From: Orientallactaga sibirica
Taxonomy: Eukaryota > Chordata > Mammalia > Rodentia > Dipodidae
NCBI GenBank assembly: GCA_036365145.1
Contig: JAEOAD010000024.1
Location: forward strand, 14,212,501-14,276,500
Reading direction: 5' to 3'
DNA: 64,000 bases
This document shows positions 44,706 to 56,264 of this stretch, one piece after another. The position numbers and the translations under genes were made by a program. The number at the start of each line of letters is the position of its first letter. The stretch's first letter is position 1. The notes below the pieces were generated by a model. It was not told the DNA's origin and ran no database searches. It saw nothing but the letters and a program-made list of their open reading frames with translations.

Positions 44706-45270
44706 CATTACTCTCAATTCAGTATGTTGCTTCACTGTTCAGGCGTATCAGCCTTTCATTTATGGGCTGGGATGGCATGAGATACAGACTTTTAGCTGAT
44801 GTTTTTTTCACCATGTTTGGATGGTGGTAATATCATTTCTGACTTGACTTGATTGATATTATACTCTACCAGGCTACCACTTCTGTCTGTGAACAGGTTG
44901 AACTTCCATTTGTTGTCATTTTTTTCTGTTTTTAGTTTCCTTTTTAAAATACAGAAGTGAAGTCTTTCTATGTTTTTCTGGAAGTAAAACATGCTTTTAT
45001 TGTTCATAGTGAGATTCTTTTAAGACTTATTATGGCAAAGGTCTATACAAAAGTACAATACCCTGTAACTCTCTTCCCTAGTGCTCCAGGTTTCCTCATC
45101 AGAGCCAATCATTGCTACAAAAAGTGAAGGTTACTGAAAATCTTATTATATACTTATAGATATGTATAACACACATATACAAGCAATGTTATAAAATCAT
45201 TGTGAACTTTGGTTTCCTCAGTAAATACTAGATGTTGTCTATATATTTATTATTTCATTATTTTTGATGT
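44706..45270. other. Noncoding sequence, possibly repeat-derived
   Basis: No recognised family; nothing supports a gene. Confidence 0.3.
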
Positions 45271-45275
45271 GTGTG

Positions 45276-45356
45276 TATTGTATTATTGTATTGTATTGTA
45301 TTGTATTGTATTGTATTGTATTGTATTGTATTGTATTGTATTGTATTGTATTGTAT
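45276..45356. repeat. (TATTG)n pentanucleotide microsatellite
   Basis: Roughly sixteen nearly perfect units. Confidence 0.97.
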
Positions 45357-45439
45357 CAGCCAGTCTGATCACAAAACTATGACAACTCCAGGCTTAGTGA
45401 TATACTCTGTCTCAAGTAAATGACATGGAAGAGTGGTAG

Positions 45440-45655
45440 AGAGCACCTGAAATTTTCCTCTGACTTCCACACACACGTGCACACAAGTACATACCCTTTA
45501 TATGCACACAATGATTTTATAGCCCCTCCCCACTGGACTGGGGTTACAGGTGTGTGTGGTTTTCACAGGGGTGCTGGGGCCTGAACGCAAGCCTTCTCAT
45601 GACCTTGTGCTTGTGTGGCCAGTGCTCTTACCCACTGAACCAACTCCCCAGCCCT
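45440..45655 (-). repeat. B4/B3-type rodent SINE
   Basis: 'cactggactggggttacaggtgtgtgtgg', 'ggggtgctggggcctgaacgcaagcc', 'gtgtggccagtgctcttacccactgaaccaactccccagcc' in the order of the tRNA half in reverse. Confidence 0.65.
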
Positions 45656-45904
45656 GGATCTATCTTATTTTTAATGCAACATAATGATATATTTAGTAGA
45701 TAAACAGAATTAATTTAGTTAGTGTGCAGATTAAGAGTTTTGTTTCATGTTTTAGCTATCATGTACCCTAAGAATAAAATTTTGAAAACAAATTTTATCT
45801 GTAACCCCAATGTACATAGCAGATTATGAGAGTAATGTCCAAGACTATTCTAAATGTAAGTTAGACCAGTGAAAACCATTATAAACTAAGAATGGACTCC
45901 TCCT

Positions 45905-46030
45905 CCTTCTTGACTGGGTCTTACAATGTGGCTCAGACTAATGTGACCTTACTGTGTAGCCTAAAATGACCTTGAATTTATAATCCTATCAAGCCTCCCA
46001 AGTGCTGGGATTCAAGAAACTACAACCTGC
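45905..46030 (-). repeat. Old B1 SINE
   Basis: Reverse B1 with many changes: 'gggtcttacaatgtggctcag', 'tgtagcctaaaatgaccttgaa', 'gcctcccaagtgctgggatt'. Confidence 0.78.
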
Positions 46031-46470
46031 TCTAGGAATTAGCTCTCCTATATTAAGAATTTTATGTACCCATGAAATAGAGCAGTTTAGATACTGGTGA
46101 ATTACAGATGTGACATATGCCCAGAATAATTGATCCAGGAGCACAAAATGAATGGACATGTGGAAATGTGAATTACTAAAAAAGGAACAATGAAATTAAT
46201 GGTAAGTGTACAAGTTCAAGTACAATCAGAAAAACATCAGCAAGAACTTTATTTGTAGATTTGGTGGTATAGATGAATATAGGGAATATATTAAAATTTG
46301 AAATTTAAAAATTTCTTAACTGCGAATTAATTTTTATTGTTTCGGAGGACTTACAGGAATGTTAGCTTAAAAATGAAAACTCACTTCTCACTTCCCAGAT
46401 TGGCAAAGATGAAAAAAATTGATAATGGAAATAGGCAGTAGCCTATTGTTTCTCAAGAATGTGGGAAATA
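46031..46470. other. Unique AT-rich noncoding sequence
   Basis: No recognised feature. Confidence 0.35.
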
Positions 46471-46665
46471 CGGGCTGGAGAGATGGCTTAGCAGTTAAAG
46501 CACCTGCCTCCTGAGCCTAAGAACACCAGTTCCAATCTCCAGCAGTTCCAATCTCCAGATGCAAAGCTTAGCCAGATGCAAAGTTTAGCCAGATGCAAAG
46601 TGACGCAAGGGCACAATGCCACACTTGACCACAAGGGGGTGTACACATCTGGATTTCGTTCGAAA
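46471..46665 (+). repeat. Dip-like SINE, long form, with internal tandem duplications
   Basis: The head matches consensus ('gggctggagagatggcttagcag'). In the middle, 'cagttccaatctccag' is duplicated and 'agccagatgcaaag' occurs three times in tandem with small changes, then 'tgacgcaagggcacaatg' and 'ccacaagggggtg' (46629-46641). The 3' part is cut short at 'ttcgttcg' followed by an A-run. Confidence 0.92.
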
Positions 46666-46846
46666 AAAAATAGGCATTAATTTTGGGTACATACACTTGT
46701 GAAATTTATTTACAATTAAAAAGTATATATATCCTTTAAGCCATCAATTACAGGTCATGGGACTTTCTCCACACAAGTATACAAAACACATATGTATAGT
46801 GTGATTTTCATTATAATATTGCATACATAAAGAAGAAAAGAAGCCA

Positions 46847-47077
46847 TTAAATGTCTAAAATTGGGGCTGGAGAGAAGGCTTAGTGGTTAAGGTGCTTGCC
46901 TGCAAAGCCAAAGGACCTCAGTTTGATTCCCCAGGACCCATGTAAGCCACATGCACAAGGTGGCACATGTATCTGAAGTTCGTTTGCAGTGGCAGGAAGC
47001 CCTGGTGCACCCATATTCACTCTCTATCTCTCAACTAAATAAATAAAAATAAAATACTTTTTTAAATGTCTAAAATT
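46847..47077 (+). repeat. Dip-like SINE with 16-bp target duplication
   Basis: Complete short-form element bounded by ttaaatgtctaaaatt at 46847-46862 and 47062-47077; the tail is CT-rich then aaataaataaaaataa. Confidence 0.95.
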
Positions 47078-47237
47078 AGAATTAAACAAATAACTTATAG
47101 TGAATATACTTTAAATTTATATATTGCTGACTAAAAGAATGAATACCTCTGTAGGTTCTATTACAAAAGTTTCTGATATACTCAACTAAGTGAACCAAGA
47201 AAGGAAAAAAAGTATATGTATATGTATTCCGTATATG
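47078..47237. other. Unique AT-rich noncoding sequence
   Basis: Nothing recognised. Confidence 0.3.
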
Positions 47238-47245
47238 TATTACTT

Positions 47246-47286
<41 letters not shown>

Positions 47287-47432
47287 CGAGGTCGGGTCTC
47301 ACTTTAGCTCAGGCTGACCTGGAATTCACTATGTAGTCTCAGGGTGGCCTTGAACTCACAGCGATCCTCCTACCTCTGCCTCCCGAGTGCTGGGATTAAA
47401 GGTGTGTGCCACCACGCCCGGCTATTACTTCC
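47238..47432 (-). repeat. B1 SINE, young, with target duplication
   Basis: A T-run of about 39 (tail) and a near-consensus reverse B1 ending 'ccaccacgcccggc', flanked by tattacttcc at 47238-47247 and 47423-47432. Confidence 0.95.
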
Positions 47433-47437
47433 ATTTT

Positions 47438-47637
47438 TAAAAAAACATTTTATTTATTTATTTGACAGAGAGAGGGAGAGAATGAGAACAAACATGCTGG
47501 GGCCTCCAGCCACTGCAAACAAACTGCAGATGCATGTGCCACCTGTGCATCTGGCTTTAAGTGGGTACTGGGGAATTGAACCTGCATCCTTAGGCTTTGC
47601 AGGCAAGCTCTTTAACCACTAAGCAATCTCTCCACCC
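47438..47637 (-). repeat. Dip-like SINE
   Basis: Reverse element directly after the B1; head 'aaccactaagcaatctctccacccc'. Confidence 0.9.
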
Positions 47638-48325
47638 CTGTATGACCTCTATTTTATGAAAAAATTAAAAATCATATTTCTGTATGATAGATTTCAAAGC
47701 AAACATCGATACAATTTTCTTTTGGGAGAGAGTTGGAAAATCTTAGTTGGAAATAAGTTTCAATCATCTTTCTTTAAACTTTTAATGGGTTTTCATAAAT
47801 ATAATATACGTATATAATTTCATAATATATGTTTAAGTCGAACACTCATGGGTGCACTATAGTCGTTCCTTAGGTAGAATTTGAAAAATACCGTTTTCAG
47901 TAAATTCTTTCTTAGAAGACAGTGGTGAGAATTCAGGGGATGCAAATACTGTTTGCTGTTCACCAGGTTATGGAAAATGGGAAGCCTTCAACCTCCTGGC
48001 TTTCCAACGCAGAAAGTTTTTAAATACATGGGTTTTTCAAAGATTTCTTCTAACATTATCAAGGAAGATAAAAGTAACCAGATTTTTATTGCTCTAGAAG
48101 AACCTAAGAAGCCTGGGAATTACGTGGGTGATGCACCACAAAGGCAATCCCGGAAGTGTTGGCTCAGGCCCATTGGAGGAGGGATTTTGTAATTTCTCCC
48201 ACAGACTCAGGGGAACCGCATCCTGCAGGGCAGTAAGTTACTAACACATGGGTCGTCTCTCCAGATTCCTAACACCTCATCCAAATTATGTTCATTTTAT
48301 CCTGGGGATGGGGGAAAATTCTGTA
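47638..48325. other. Unique noncoding sequence
   Basis: Includes an open frame at 47953-48192 with no recognised domain; no gene called. Confidence 0.35.
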
Positions 48326-48405
48326 ATGTTTTAAATATTTATTTTTTATTTAATTTATTTAATTTTTATTTTAGAGAGAGAGAAAGAGAGACAGACAGAC
48401 AGACA

Positions 48406-48445
<40 letters not shown>

Positions 48446-48637
48446 GAGACAGAAAGAGAGAGAAAATTGGTGTGCCAGGGCCTCAGCCACTGCAATTGAA
48501 CTTCGAATGCTTGCACAACCTAGTGGGCATGTGTGACCTTGCACTTGCCTCACCTTTGTGCATCTGGCTAACATGGAATCTAGAGAGTCAAACATGGGTC
48601 CTTAGGCTTCACAGGCAAATGCCTTAACCGCACGGTC
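48326..48637 (-). repeat. Dip-like SINE, third length form, with (GACA)n(CA)n tail
   Basis: The middle contains 'cctagtgggcatgtgtgaccttgcacttgcctcac' in pieces, an extension of the body that differs from the long form and is shared with 58062-58287. The tail expanded to (GACA)n 48389-48408 and (CA)n 48408-48441. Confidence 0.88.
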
Positions 48638-48850
48638 TCCCTCACCAAGGAGATCAGAGAGGATTAAGAGATAGTAAAGGGCGCAGAGCTTAAAGACACA
48701 TCATGCATGTGATGAAGAGAGAAATCAATTCAAGGATAAAATACATGGAGACATTAAGCAGGAAAATGCCAGGCAGAAAAGACATCCTGGGAAGTGGGAG
48801 AGCTTATGAATAGGATGACAGAAGCAAAGAACAGGAGAGTGAAGAGAGAC
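48638..48850. other. Unique noncoding sequence
   Basis: Nothing recognised. Confidence 0.3.
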
Positions 48851-48851
48851 T

Positions 48852-48893
<42 letters not shown>
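48852..48893. repeat. (CA)n microsatellite
   Basis: Uninterrupted dinucleotide array. Confidence 0.97.
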
Positions 48894-48896
<3 letters not shown>

Positions 48897-49617
48897 TTCC
48901 AGGCCCATTTATAACCCAATTAGAATGAGCATGGTCATCAAACTCAGGTGTGTAAGAGAGAGAGAGAGTTTATTCGTTGGTAGACTCAAGAGACCGACTC
49001 AGAAGAGGCCAACCCACTAGGTGCACTAAGCTTGCAAAAGCAGGAAGCTTCAGATAGCAAGTGTTGCTTGTAGCATTTTGGGTGAGACTGGATTAAATGG
49101 GGGTTCTAGTACTGCCAGGGCAGGCAAGGTGGCATCTCCTTGTACCTTGGTCCCTGGCTGACTATCTATAAAAAAAAAAACTATCTCTTGCTCCTGTCCT
49201 CCTGCATGAGGACAAGGGAGACTGATCATTATCTCCCTCAGCCATAGTTCTTACAAACCCGGAGAAGACCCATCAGCAGGGAAGAGGGCGTCCACTCACC
49301 TGATCTGGTGGAATCAAGTCGGGATTGTTTTGATTTCATGGGGCAGGGAACCCAGCTGCTAGTGGATGAAATAAACAGCAAGTTTCATTTTTGTCATGTG
49401 GTGGATAAAACCTCTGGGGGTGAGTTGCTACTGGATGCGTCAATAGATGGATGGTGGCAAGGGTGAGATTCCTGGTCGTCTCTTTTAGCCAGTACTGTGT
49501 GGTACCAAATGACCACTTCACTGCTCTGTCACTCTTTCTGTGATGGGACAATGGGACAGTGTGTCTTTTCTTCAGGAAATCAAAAGCTATTCTAGAATTT
49601 CCTGTCCTCTTATTTCT
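48894..49617. other. Unique noncoding sequence
   Basis: No recognised repeat or exon. Confidence 0.35.
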
Positions 49618-49826
49618 TTAATATATTTTTAAAAATTTTTATCTATTGTTAAAGAAAGAGAGGGAGGGAGAGAAAATGGGCACACCAGGGCTTGCAGCCA
49701 CTGCAAATAAGTTCCAAATGCATATACCACCATATAATCTGGCTTATATGGGATCTGGGGAATTGAACCTGGGTCCTTAGGTTTCACAGGCAAGTTCCTT
49801 AACTGTTAAGCCATCTCTCCAGCCCT
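49618..49826 (-). repeat. Dip-like SINE, diverged
   Basis: Reverse order intact, head 'aactgttaagccatctctccagccc'; several substitutions in the body. Confidence 0.9.
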
Positions 49827-50789
49827 GTTCTCTTATTCCTTACTGCCTTACATTATAGGAAAAGTGAAGAAAAAGCATTTTGATTTGGCTGAATTGTTAT
49901 ATCACTAAAAAAATAGAGGTTCAGTTATTATGGAAGAAGTGAGGAATGGATGTGTTAATATGGTTAAATCACTTGGTCTGTCATAGAGTGTAAGGCCTAT
50001 TCACTTCAAATTCATTATTTTTAATGTGTGCATAAAGTGGCTCTTTCCTTGGCTTGCTGTCTCCTGGCTGGTTGCTATTGGTTGATGAGAAAGGAACTTC
50101 ACATTTGACAGGGACCTTGAGAACAATGATCAGGAAAGCATGCCATTAGGGGGAAATAGATGTTGCTGTTGTCCAAGGGTCATCCAGAAAATATTACTGA
50201 CTTAAAAAAGACACGACTTCCTAGGGAAATGGTCCGCTCATGAGCACATTCAGTTCATGTCACTCTGCAGAAAAAGGCCCATTCATATTATATCAATGGA
50301 GCTGAATTTTATAAACGTAAATGACATTGCACTTAAACGCAGGAGAGTGGGGAAATCTGTGGAATCAGGCTGTCACAAAGGGTGCCATCACTTTGTGCTG
50401 AACTTCTGACTCTCAATGCCTGTGAATAACCTTATTTGGAAATGAGGATTTAGCAAATGCAATCAAGTTAACATGAGGTCAAAGTGAGTTAAGGAAGGCT
50501 CTAATCTGATACGAGCAGAGTCTTTATTAAAAGAAGGAATATTGGACATAAAGACTCACAGAGAGCACTCTATATGAAGACAGGCAGAGAGAGACTGTGG
50601 CCAAGGAGTGCCAAGTGTTCAGTTTCCCACCACACAGGAGGAAGAGGCAGGAAGGTTTGTGTCCACGGTCTTGGAAGAAACCTAACTCTGAGGACACTTT
50701 GACTGGGGCCTTTCAGAACCATCAGGAATAGTTTTCTGTTTTTTAAGCTACCCACTTGTGCTATTCTGTTATAGTAGTCCTAATACAGC
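49827..50789. other. Unique noncoding sequence
   Basis: No recognised repeat or exon in about 0.96 kb. Confidence 0.4.
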
Positions 50790-51655
50790 ACAAAGTTTTT
50801 ATTTATTAGTTATGAATATAGTATATATACAGCCACGATGGTACCATCATTAGCCTTCTCCCTGTCCTCCCCCCATGGGTAGTGTGGGTCTTGCCTTATG
50901 GGGGTAGCCATCAGTTATGTGGGAGAGGCAATGACTCTGTGCATAATGGACTCAACTCATGGCTCTAACAATCTTTCTGCCCCCTCTTCTGCAAATTTCC
51001 CTGAGCCATGTTGGGTTCATTTTAGGTCTATTTCAGTGACAAGGTTTTGTGAGTCTCTGTGTCTCTGGATATCTGATTTGGTAGGAGTTGAGAGTTCTTT
51101 GTGTCTACCTCCTTTGCTCTTGTGCTGGTACCAGGTTCACCAATAAAGCGGCACTCTTGCTCATTTCCCCTATAACTCTATGGCTTCAGCTGGTGCCCTG
51201 GTGAGGTGTGATGGGCTGATTCTCTCCTCAGGTTCTGTGTCTATTTGAAAGAGAGAAGCAGATTCTCCAATGGAGAGTGAAGTCAGCATAAGATACATGG
51301 ATAGCCATTATTATTTTAGAGAGAATTTAATAGGTGTAGGCCCTCTTGTATCCTACTATTGGTGGGAGCTTGATGTTGGAGAGCAGGCTCATTTTTGGAT
51401 ACGGTTCTCACTTGTTTCCTGTTTCCAGGTATGGGTTCCATTCCACTGAGCGGGTCCATTAGCCAAATCTAGAGCAGTTGGTTACCCACCATGACTGTGT
51501 GCCACTACTGCACTTGTGTGAGCATCATGTCAGGTTGATTGCTGCTGAGTAGCTTAGACCAGAAGTTACTTAGATGTTGGTTGCTTTCCCCCAGTCACTG
51601 ATGTAGCACCTTCCGGTGCTAGACAAGCTAACTGTCTGGGGACTGACTCTCTTTG
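50790..51655 (-). mobile_element. L1 3' UTR copy (5'-truncated)
   Basis: Matches 10190-11035 nearly block for block in the same orientation ('atgactctgtg.ataatg', 'caatctttc.gccccctcttctg', 'gaaagagagaagcagatt', 'gtatgggttccattccactgagcgg'). It stops at 'gactgactctctt', the truncation point. Same subfamily as the nearly full-length element and not much older. Confidence 0.93.
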
Positions 51656-52051
51656 TTTCAAATATAGACCCTTAATGATGTGAGACTGTTTATGAAGCCA
51701 GTAAAATATATCAACTTGTGTATGAACAGATCAATGCAGTTTTTCTTCAGTTCCTCTCCCCCCCTTATGTTTTAACTTTGATTGAGAATTTTCAGAGATG
51801 AACCTGCTACATAATCTCCTCCCATTGCTTTCTTTTGCTCCTCTCCACCTTAGCCCACTGAATCCCTACGTCGTTCCAACTAGTCCTCTTCTATTTTGAT
51901 GGTTTTTTTTGTTGTTGTTTTTGCTAGTGAACTCAATATTCTGGAGATCTAACAGCAGCTGATGACCACTGAGAGATCACGTATGCAGTGATCACTTCAT
52001 GTTGGGAGGATAGTGTCCCAAAGTACACTTCTCTCCCCTCCAATTCATATT
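51656..52051. other. Unique noncoding sequence
   Basis: Nothing recognised. Confidence 0.35.
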
Positions 52052-52324
52052 TTGAATGAATTTGTTTTTTTGAGACAGACAGAGAGAGAGGGAGAGGAAG
52101 ACAGATAGAGATGGGTGCGCCAGTGGCCTCTCAGCTGTTGTGAACGAAATCCAGATGCGTGCTCCCCCTTGTGGTCAAGTACGGCATTGCGCCCTTGCGT
52201 CACTTTGCACTGGCTAAATGTGGGACCTGGAGATTGGAACGCTGGAGATTGGAACCAGTGTCCTTCGGCTTAGGAGGCAGGCGCCTTAACCGCTAAGCCA
52301 TCTCTCCAGCCCTTGAATGAATTT
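52052..52324 (-). repeat. Dip-like SINE, long form, with target duplication
   Basis: Flanked by ttgaatgaattt at 52052-52063 and 52313-52324. The long middle contains 'gctccccctt gtgg' (52161-52174; CTCF-like, one C to T change in the GCGC end) and 'cattgcgcccttgcgtcac'. 'ggagattggaac' is doubled as in the 27.9-kb copy. Confidence 0.95.
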
Positions 52325-52529
52325 TTAATGAAGCTCCATCATTCTTACCTGGTCTAAACAGGAAACATTTTTCAAATGCCTTGAAGTTTTCTGCTTTGGT
52401 TCTTGCTATTAGTTAAGCAGTTTATTTGTTTTTGTGTGTATGTGTGGTTTGTATGTGTATGTATTCATATGTGTGTAGGAGATGCACACATGTATGTGTG
52501 TGTATGTGTGTGGAGGAGGTTACTCTTCA

Positions 52530-52748
52530 CCTTATTTTGATTTTATTTATCCATTTTGAGAGAGAAAGAGAGAGAGAGACAGAGAGAGGTAGATAGAGAG
52601 AATGGGCACACCAGGGCATCCAGCCACTGCAAACAAACTCAAGATGTGTGCCTCCTTGTGTATCTGGCTTACGTGGGTCCTGGGGAATTGAACCTGGGTC
52701 CTTAGGTTTTGTAGGCAAACACCTTAGCCACTAAACCATCTTTCCACC
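52530..52748 (-). repeat. Dip-like SINE
   Basis: Reverse element; (GA)n-rich tail at 52558-52605, head 'agccactaaaccatctttccacc'. Preceded by a TG-rich stretch at about 52435-52520. Confidence 0.9.
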
Positions 52749-52973
52749 TTATTTATTGTGACAGGATCTCTCACTGAATCCAGAGCTCACTGATTCAGCT
52801 AGTGTAGTGAACCAGCCTGCTCTAGGCCCCCTCCTGCCTCTGCCTCTCCACTACTGGGATTATAGGTATACATCAGCACATCCAGCACTTATGTGGGTGC
52901 GGAGGATCTAAACTCAGGCCCTTGTGCTTGCCCAGTAAGTGGTTTACTCACTGAGCCATAATCCCAGCCCCTA
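52748..52973 (-). repeat. B4/RSINE-type rodent SINE
   Basis: 'ttgtgacaggatctctcactgaatccagagctcac', 'ctgcctctgcctctccactactgggattataggtatac', 'tgggtgcggaggatctaaactcagg', 'ttactcactgagccataatcccagcccc' in the expected reverse order; the clearest member of its group here. Confidence 0.75.
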
Positions 52974-55900
52974 ATTAAGCAGGTTTTAGAGCACTGAACT
53001 TATTCAAGAGAAAGCATCTATCGATTGCCTTCTTACCTCTCCCAATATTACTTGTGAGAATATCTTTAACCCTGTCTTTTCTGTGGCTTGAAATCCCTGT
53101 CCTTTTACTGCACAGTTGTACTTAAGTTCAGGAGAAGGTCTGATCGCTTTGGTTGCCAATGGTGGTCTTCTTGTGAAACTCCATCTAACTAGTGAATTCA
53201 TTTTACATATGTGGACATGTAGGGACAGGTAGGGGAGAAACTGCTATTCATGGACGAGTCATAGCTTCACAGTGTCTGTGTTACAGGCATTATTTTATTT
53301 GGAGGTTCCTGGCTAACCCCTTTCCATATTTTGCAACTTGCCTCCCAGTTCTTACACAACTTTAAATTTTTTCCTAAACATTTTAAATCACATTTTAGCC
53401 CAACAGAACTTGGCAGTTTTAACAGCTTACCATGATTTCCTCACATCTTTTTTTCAAAAAAAATTTTTTTTTTACTTCCCAGGCCACTAAATCAAATTTT
53501 AGTATATTGCATTTGGAGTTACCCCACAAATGCTAATTTTTAATGGAAACAATGAATTCTTATACTGTCATAAATGTGGAGTGTTAAATAATTTTCAAAA
53601 AATTGAGCATTTCATTTGTTTAAAATATCTCTATAATCATATTGGAATATTTCTTCATGTTCTAATGTCTATGCCAAGTAAATATATTTGTCATTTTGAA
53701 GACGTTTCAGATATTTGTTACTGTCAACACATTTCACTTGGTAAGTATAAATACTACCTGTTAAAATTCCCAGTTTTCACAAAAATTAATGTTAATATTT
53801 AACACATGAAACAGAGAAAGAAATAAAGAAATTCTTACTGCTAAAGTTCCACCATTATAAAGGGCTTTAAAGTTTTCTGAACTTCATTTGAACCTTTATT
53901 TTCATTTAGGCTCCATTAAGGAATTTGAAAGGGGAGTGACAGAAGCTTTGTTTGAAATTTGTCTCTAAAACTTCTTTAACTCTTTGAATGCCAGCTCAAG
54001 GGCATCACCAGGAAGCAGAGTAGCCAAGAGAGAAGGAGAAAACGTTATTTTCCAGCAATGACTCTGCCTTGAGTTTCTTCTCTTCCTGACATAGAAGCAT
54101 ACCTTGAGGTGTCCAGCTTCCTTGGGAAGAACAGTGGTGAGGTCTATCAACAAGCTAAGAAATATTTAAGAAGAAAATCATGAATTTTCTGTACCTCTGG
54201 CTGTTGACTTCTCTTGGTACTGAGCTCTGAACTTAGCTACTGCTCAAATCATGGGCCGGGGAGGGTCTTTGATCTACATCCTGACAGCCCCTAATTCCCA
54301 CTCTCATCACTTCCCAGTTGTGTTGTTATTTCCTTACCACATGTTCTCTTTACCCCTTTCTGCTATATCCCCTGGAATCCTTCACAAGGAGACTTGAAAC
54401 AGATGCCCAACTGTTCTTCTGGCCCAGCATTCTCTCCCATCTGGATTTCTTGCAAAAGCTGAAGAAATCTCTGATAATGCTAGACAACATCATGTTGCAT
54501 GCATGGGCTCTCAATGCCTATAGGATAAATCGCGGTTGCTAGAGTTGGTCCTTAATCTTTTCCCAACCCTTATCTTGCCCTATGGACACTTGAAGCTTCC
54601 CTCTATCTCCAGAGCCACTGCTTGTGGTATGTGGTGTGATACTGGAAGAGCTATAGGTGCGACTGTTCACAGTAATCAGTGAGTTAGAGGTCACCTGGGA
54701 CTGAAATGCCTCTGTCGTCCCTGCCCTAGTAGGATAAATTTTCCCCAATTTTTAAATAAATATTTCTTTTCTTTGAAAGCTGAGCCTTTATTTCTGAGCC
54801 AACCCCCTCTGCTTAGCACGTGTTTTGTTCATTCCTACACTCTACAATGCTCCAGTATCAGGTATTTATTTTCATCCTTCTCCATTCCCTTCCCCTTCCT
54901 GTCCTCTATTGAAGAGCAAGCCCCCTAAGAAGAGAAGCTGTGAAGCTGTAATGTGTGTGTGGAGATATATATATATATGTATATATTCAATATCCCTAGC
55001 ACTAAGCACTTGCCTTAACAAACAGAGGTGCTTAATATTTGGTATCTGAATCCATGACTGAATGAGTGAATTCAAAAGAATTAAATTTGGGTTGGTGTAG
55101 GCCACTCCAGGTTTATCTGTTTCAATTGTTTCCATGTGGTTCTGGTAATTGCCTTGGCCCCATCCTAACACCACCTGCCCGCGGCCCCCCATTGTCTTTA
55201 GATGACTTACCTGTAGCTTCTGTCTCTAGAAGAAACTGGCTTCCTCACGGAGCATGTGTGATCCACACTGCCCACTATGCTCTGGTATCCTAGCTCCCTT
55301 CCCTCATTGGGAATGGACTTACCATAGCGACAGTGCAATTGGCAGCCTTTGGAATCAAAACTCATTAACGAAAAAAGAACCATGCTTCAAAGAACGTTAC
55401 GTTACTCCTTCAAAGTCCTTCACGAACATTATCTTATTCATCATCACAATTGCTCAGGGGAAGATAAACATTGTTGGTTATTTTACCTAGAACGTATTTT
55501 GAAGGAATTTTTTCTCTTGTTATTGTTCAATTAGGCTATGAAATCTGGATAGCACTTTTCATATTGGCTATTTGGATATAATTTGATATGCTGATGTAAA
55601 ATTTCCCTGGATCAGTAAGGTGGTTTTAGTTTTTATTTTAGATGTCTCACTCGGACTCTTGTAGAATTCTTTCCAGATTGCTGAGCAAACAAGCAAAAGC
55701 CTCAGATGTTTCTACCCAAGGACTGAAAGTTTTCAGACAGCTTGAAGCTCATTAAACCATTGGTTCATGATGTCAAAATCCAGAGGTGAATCATTTACAT
55801 GCAAAACAGGTACCCAAATAACTGCTGAACACCTAAAAATGATACAGTGATCTATGATGTAGACAGTTGAAGGAACAGTTTAAGTGGGAGATTATTCTAT

Positions 55901-56264
55901 TCAGGGATGCTATTAGTAACTCATATCAGAGAACTAAAAGTAATTTCTTTAGGAAAGGAACTTTACCTAACAAACTGGTTTTATTTACTTTATTACTTTT
56001 TGTTTGGGGTACTAGGGATCTAACAGAAGGAAAGTGATATTGAAAACCTGGTTAGTTGTTCTTTCTCTACATCTCTCCTATCTTATGTTTATTCTCCTTA
56101 TAATACTTATCAAACATTTTTAATGTATTTGTTTAACGCTTTAAATTCTCTTCTCTAGTAAGAGCCATTTATTTGTACACTTGACACAAAATGGGGACCC
56201 AATAACTGAATGGAAAGAGTAGAGAAACTTTTTTATAAAAACCAAAAATTAAAAGGAGGAGACT
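52974..56264. other. Longest mostly unique stretch, AT-rich, no gene seen
   Basis: About 3.3 kb without a recognisable young repeat. Weak L2/MIR-like traces occur near 55010-55075 (ending 'aatgagtgaattc') and 55400-55490. A good splice-donor-like 'ggtaagta' at 53751-53758 lies in an open frame (53530-53802) but has no matching acceptor or domain. Candidate territory for conserved noncoding elements. Confidence 0.35.

Noticed and set aside
47953..48192. 79-codon plus-strand frame
   Set aside because: No known domain; no flanking exon signals.
53530..53802. 90-codon frame with a C-x2-C pair, a later C/H-rich stretch and a GTAAGT-like donor
   Set aside because: Spacing does not fit a standard zinc finger, no acceptor is evident upstream, and AT-rich sequence gives such frames by chance. 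Kept only as a finding on the repeat-poor interval.
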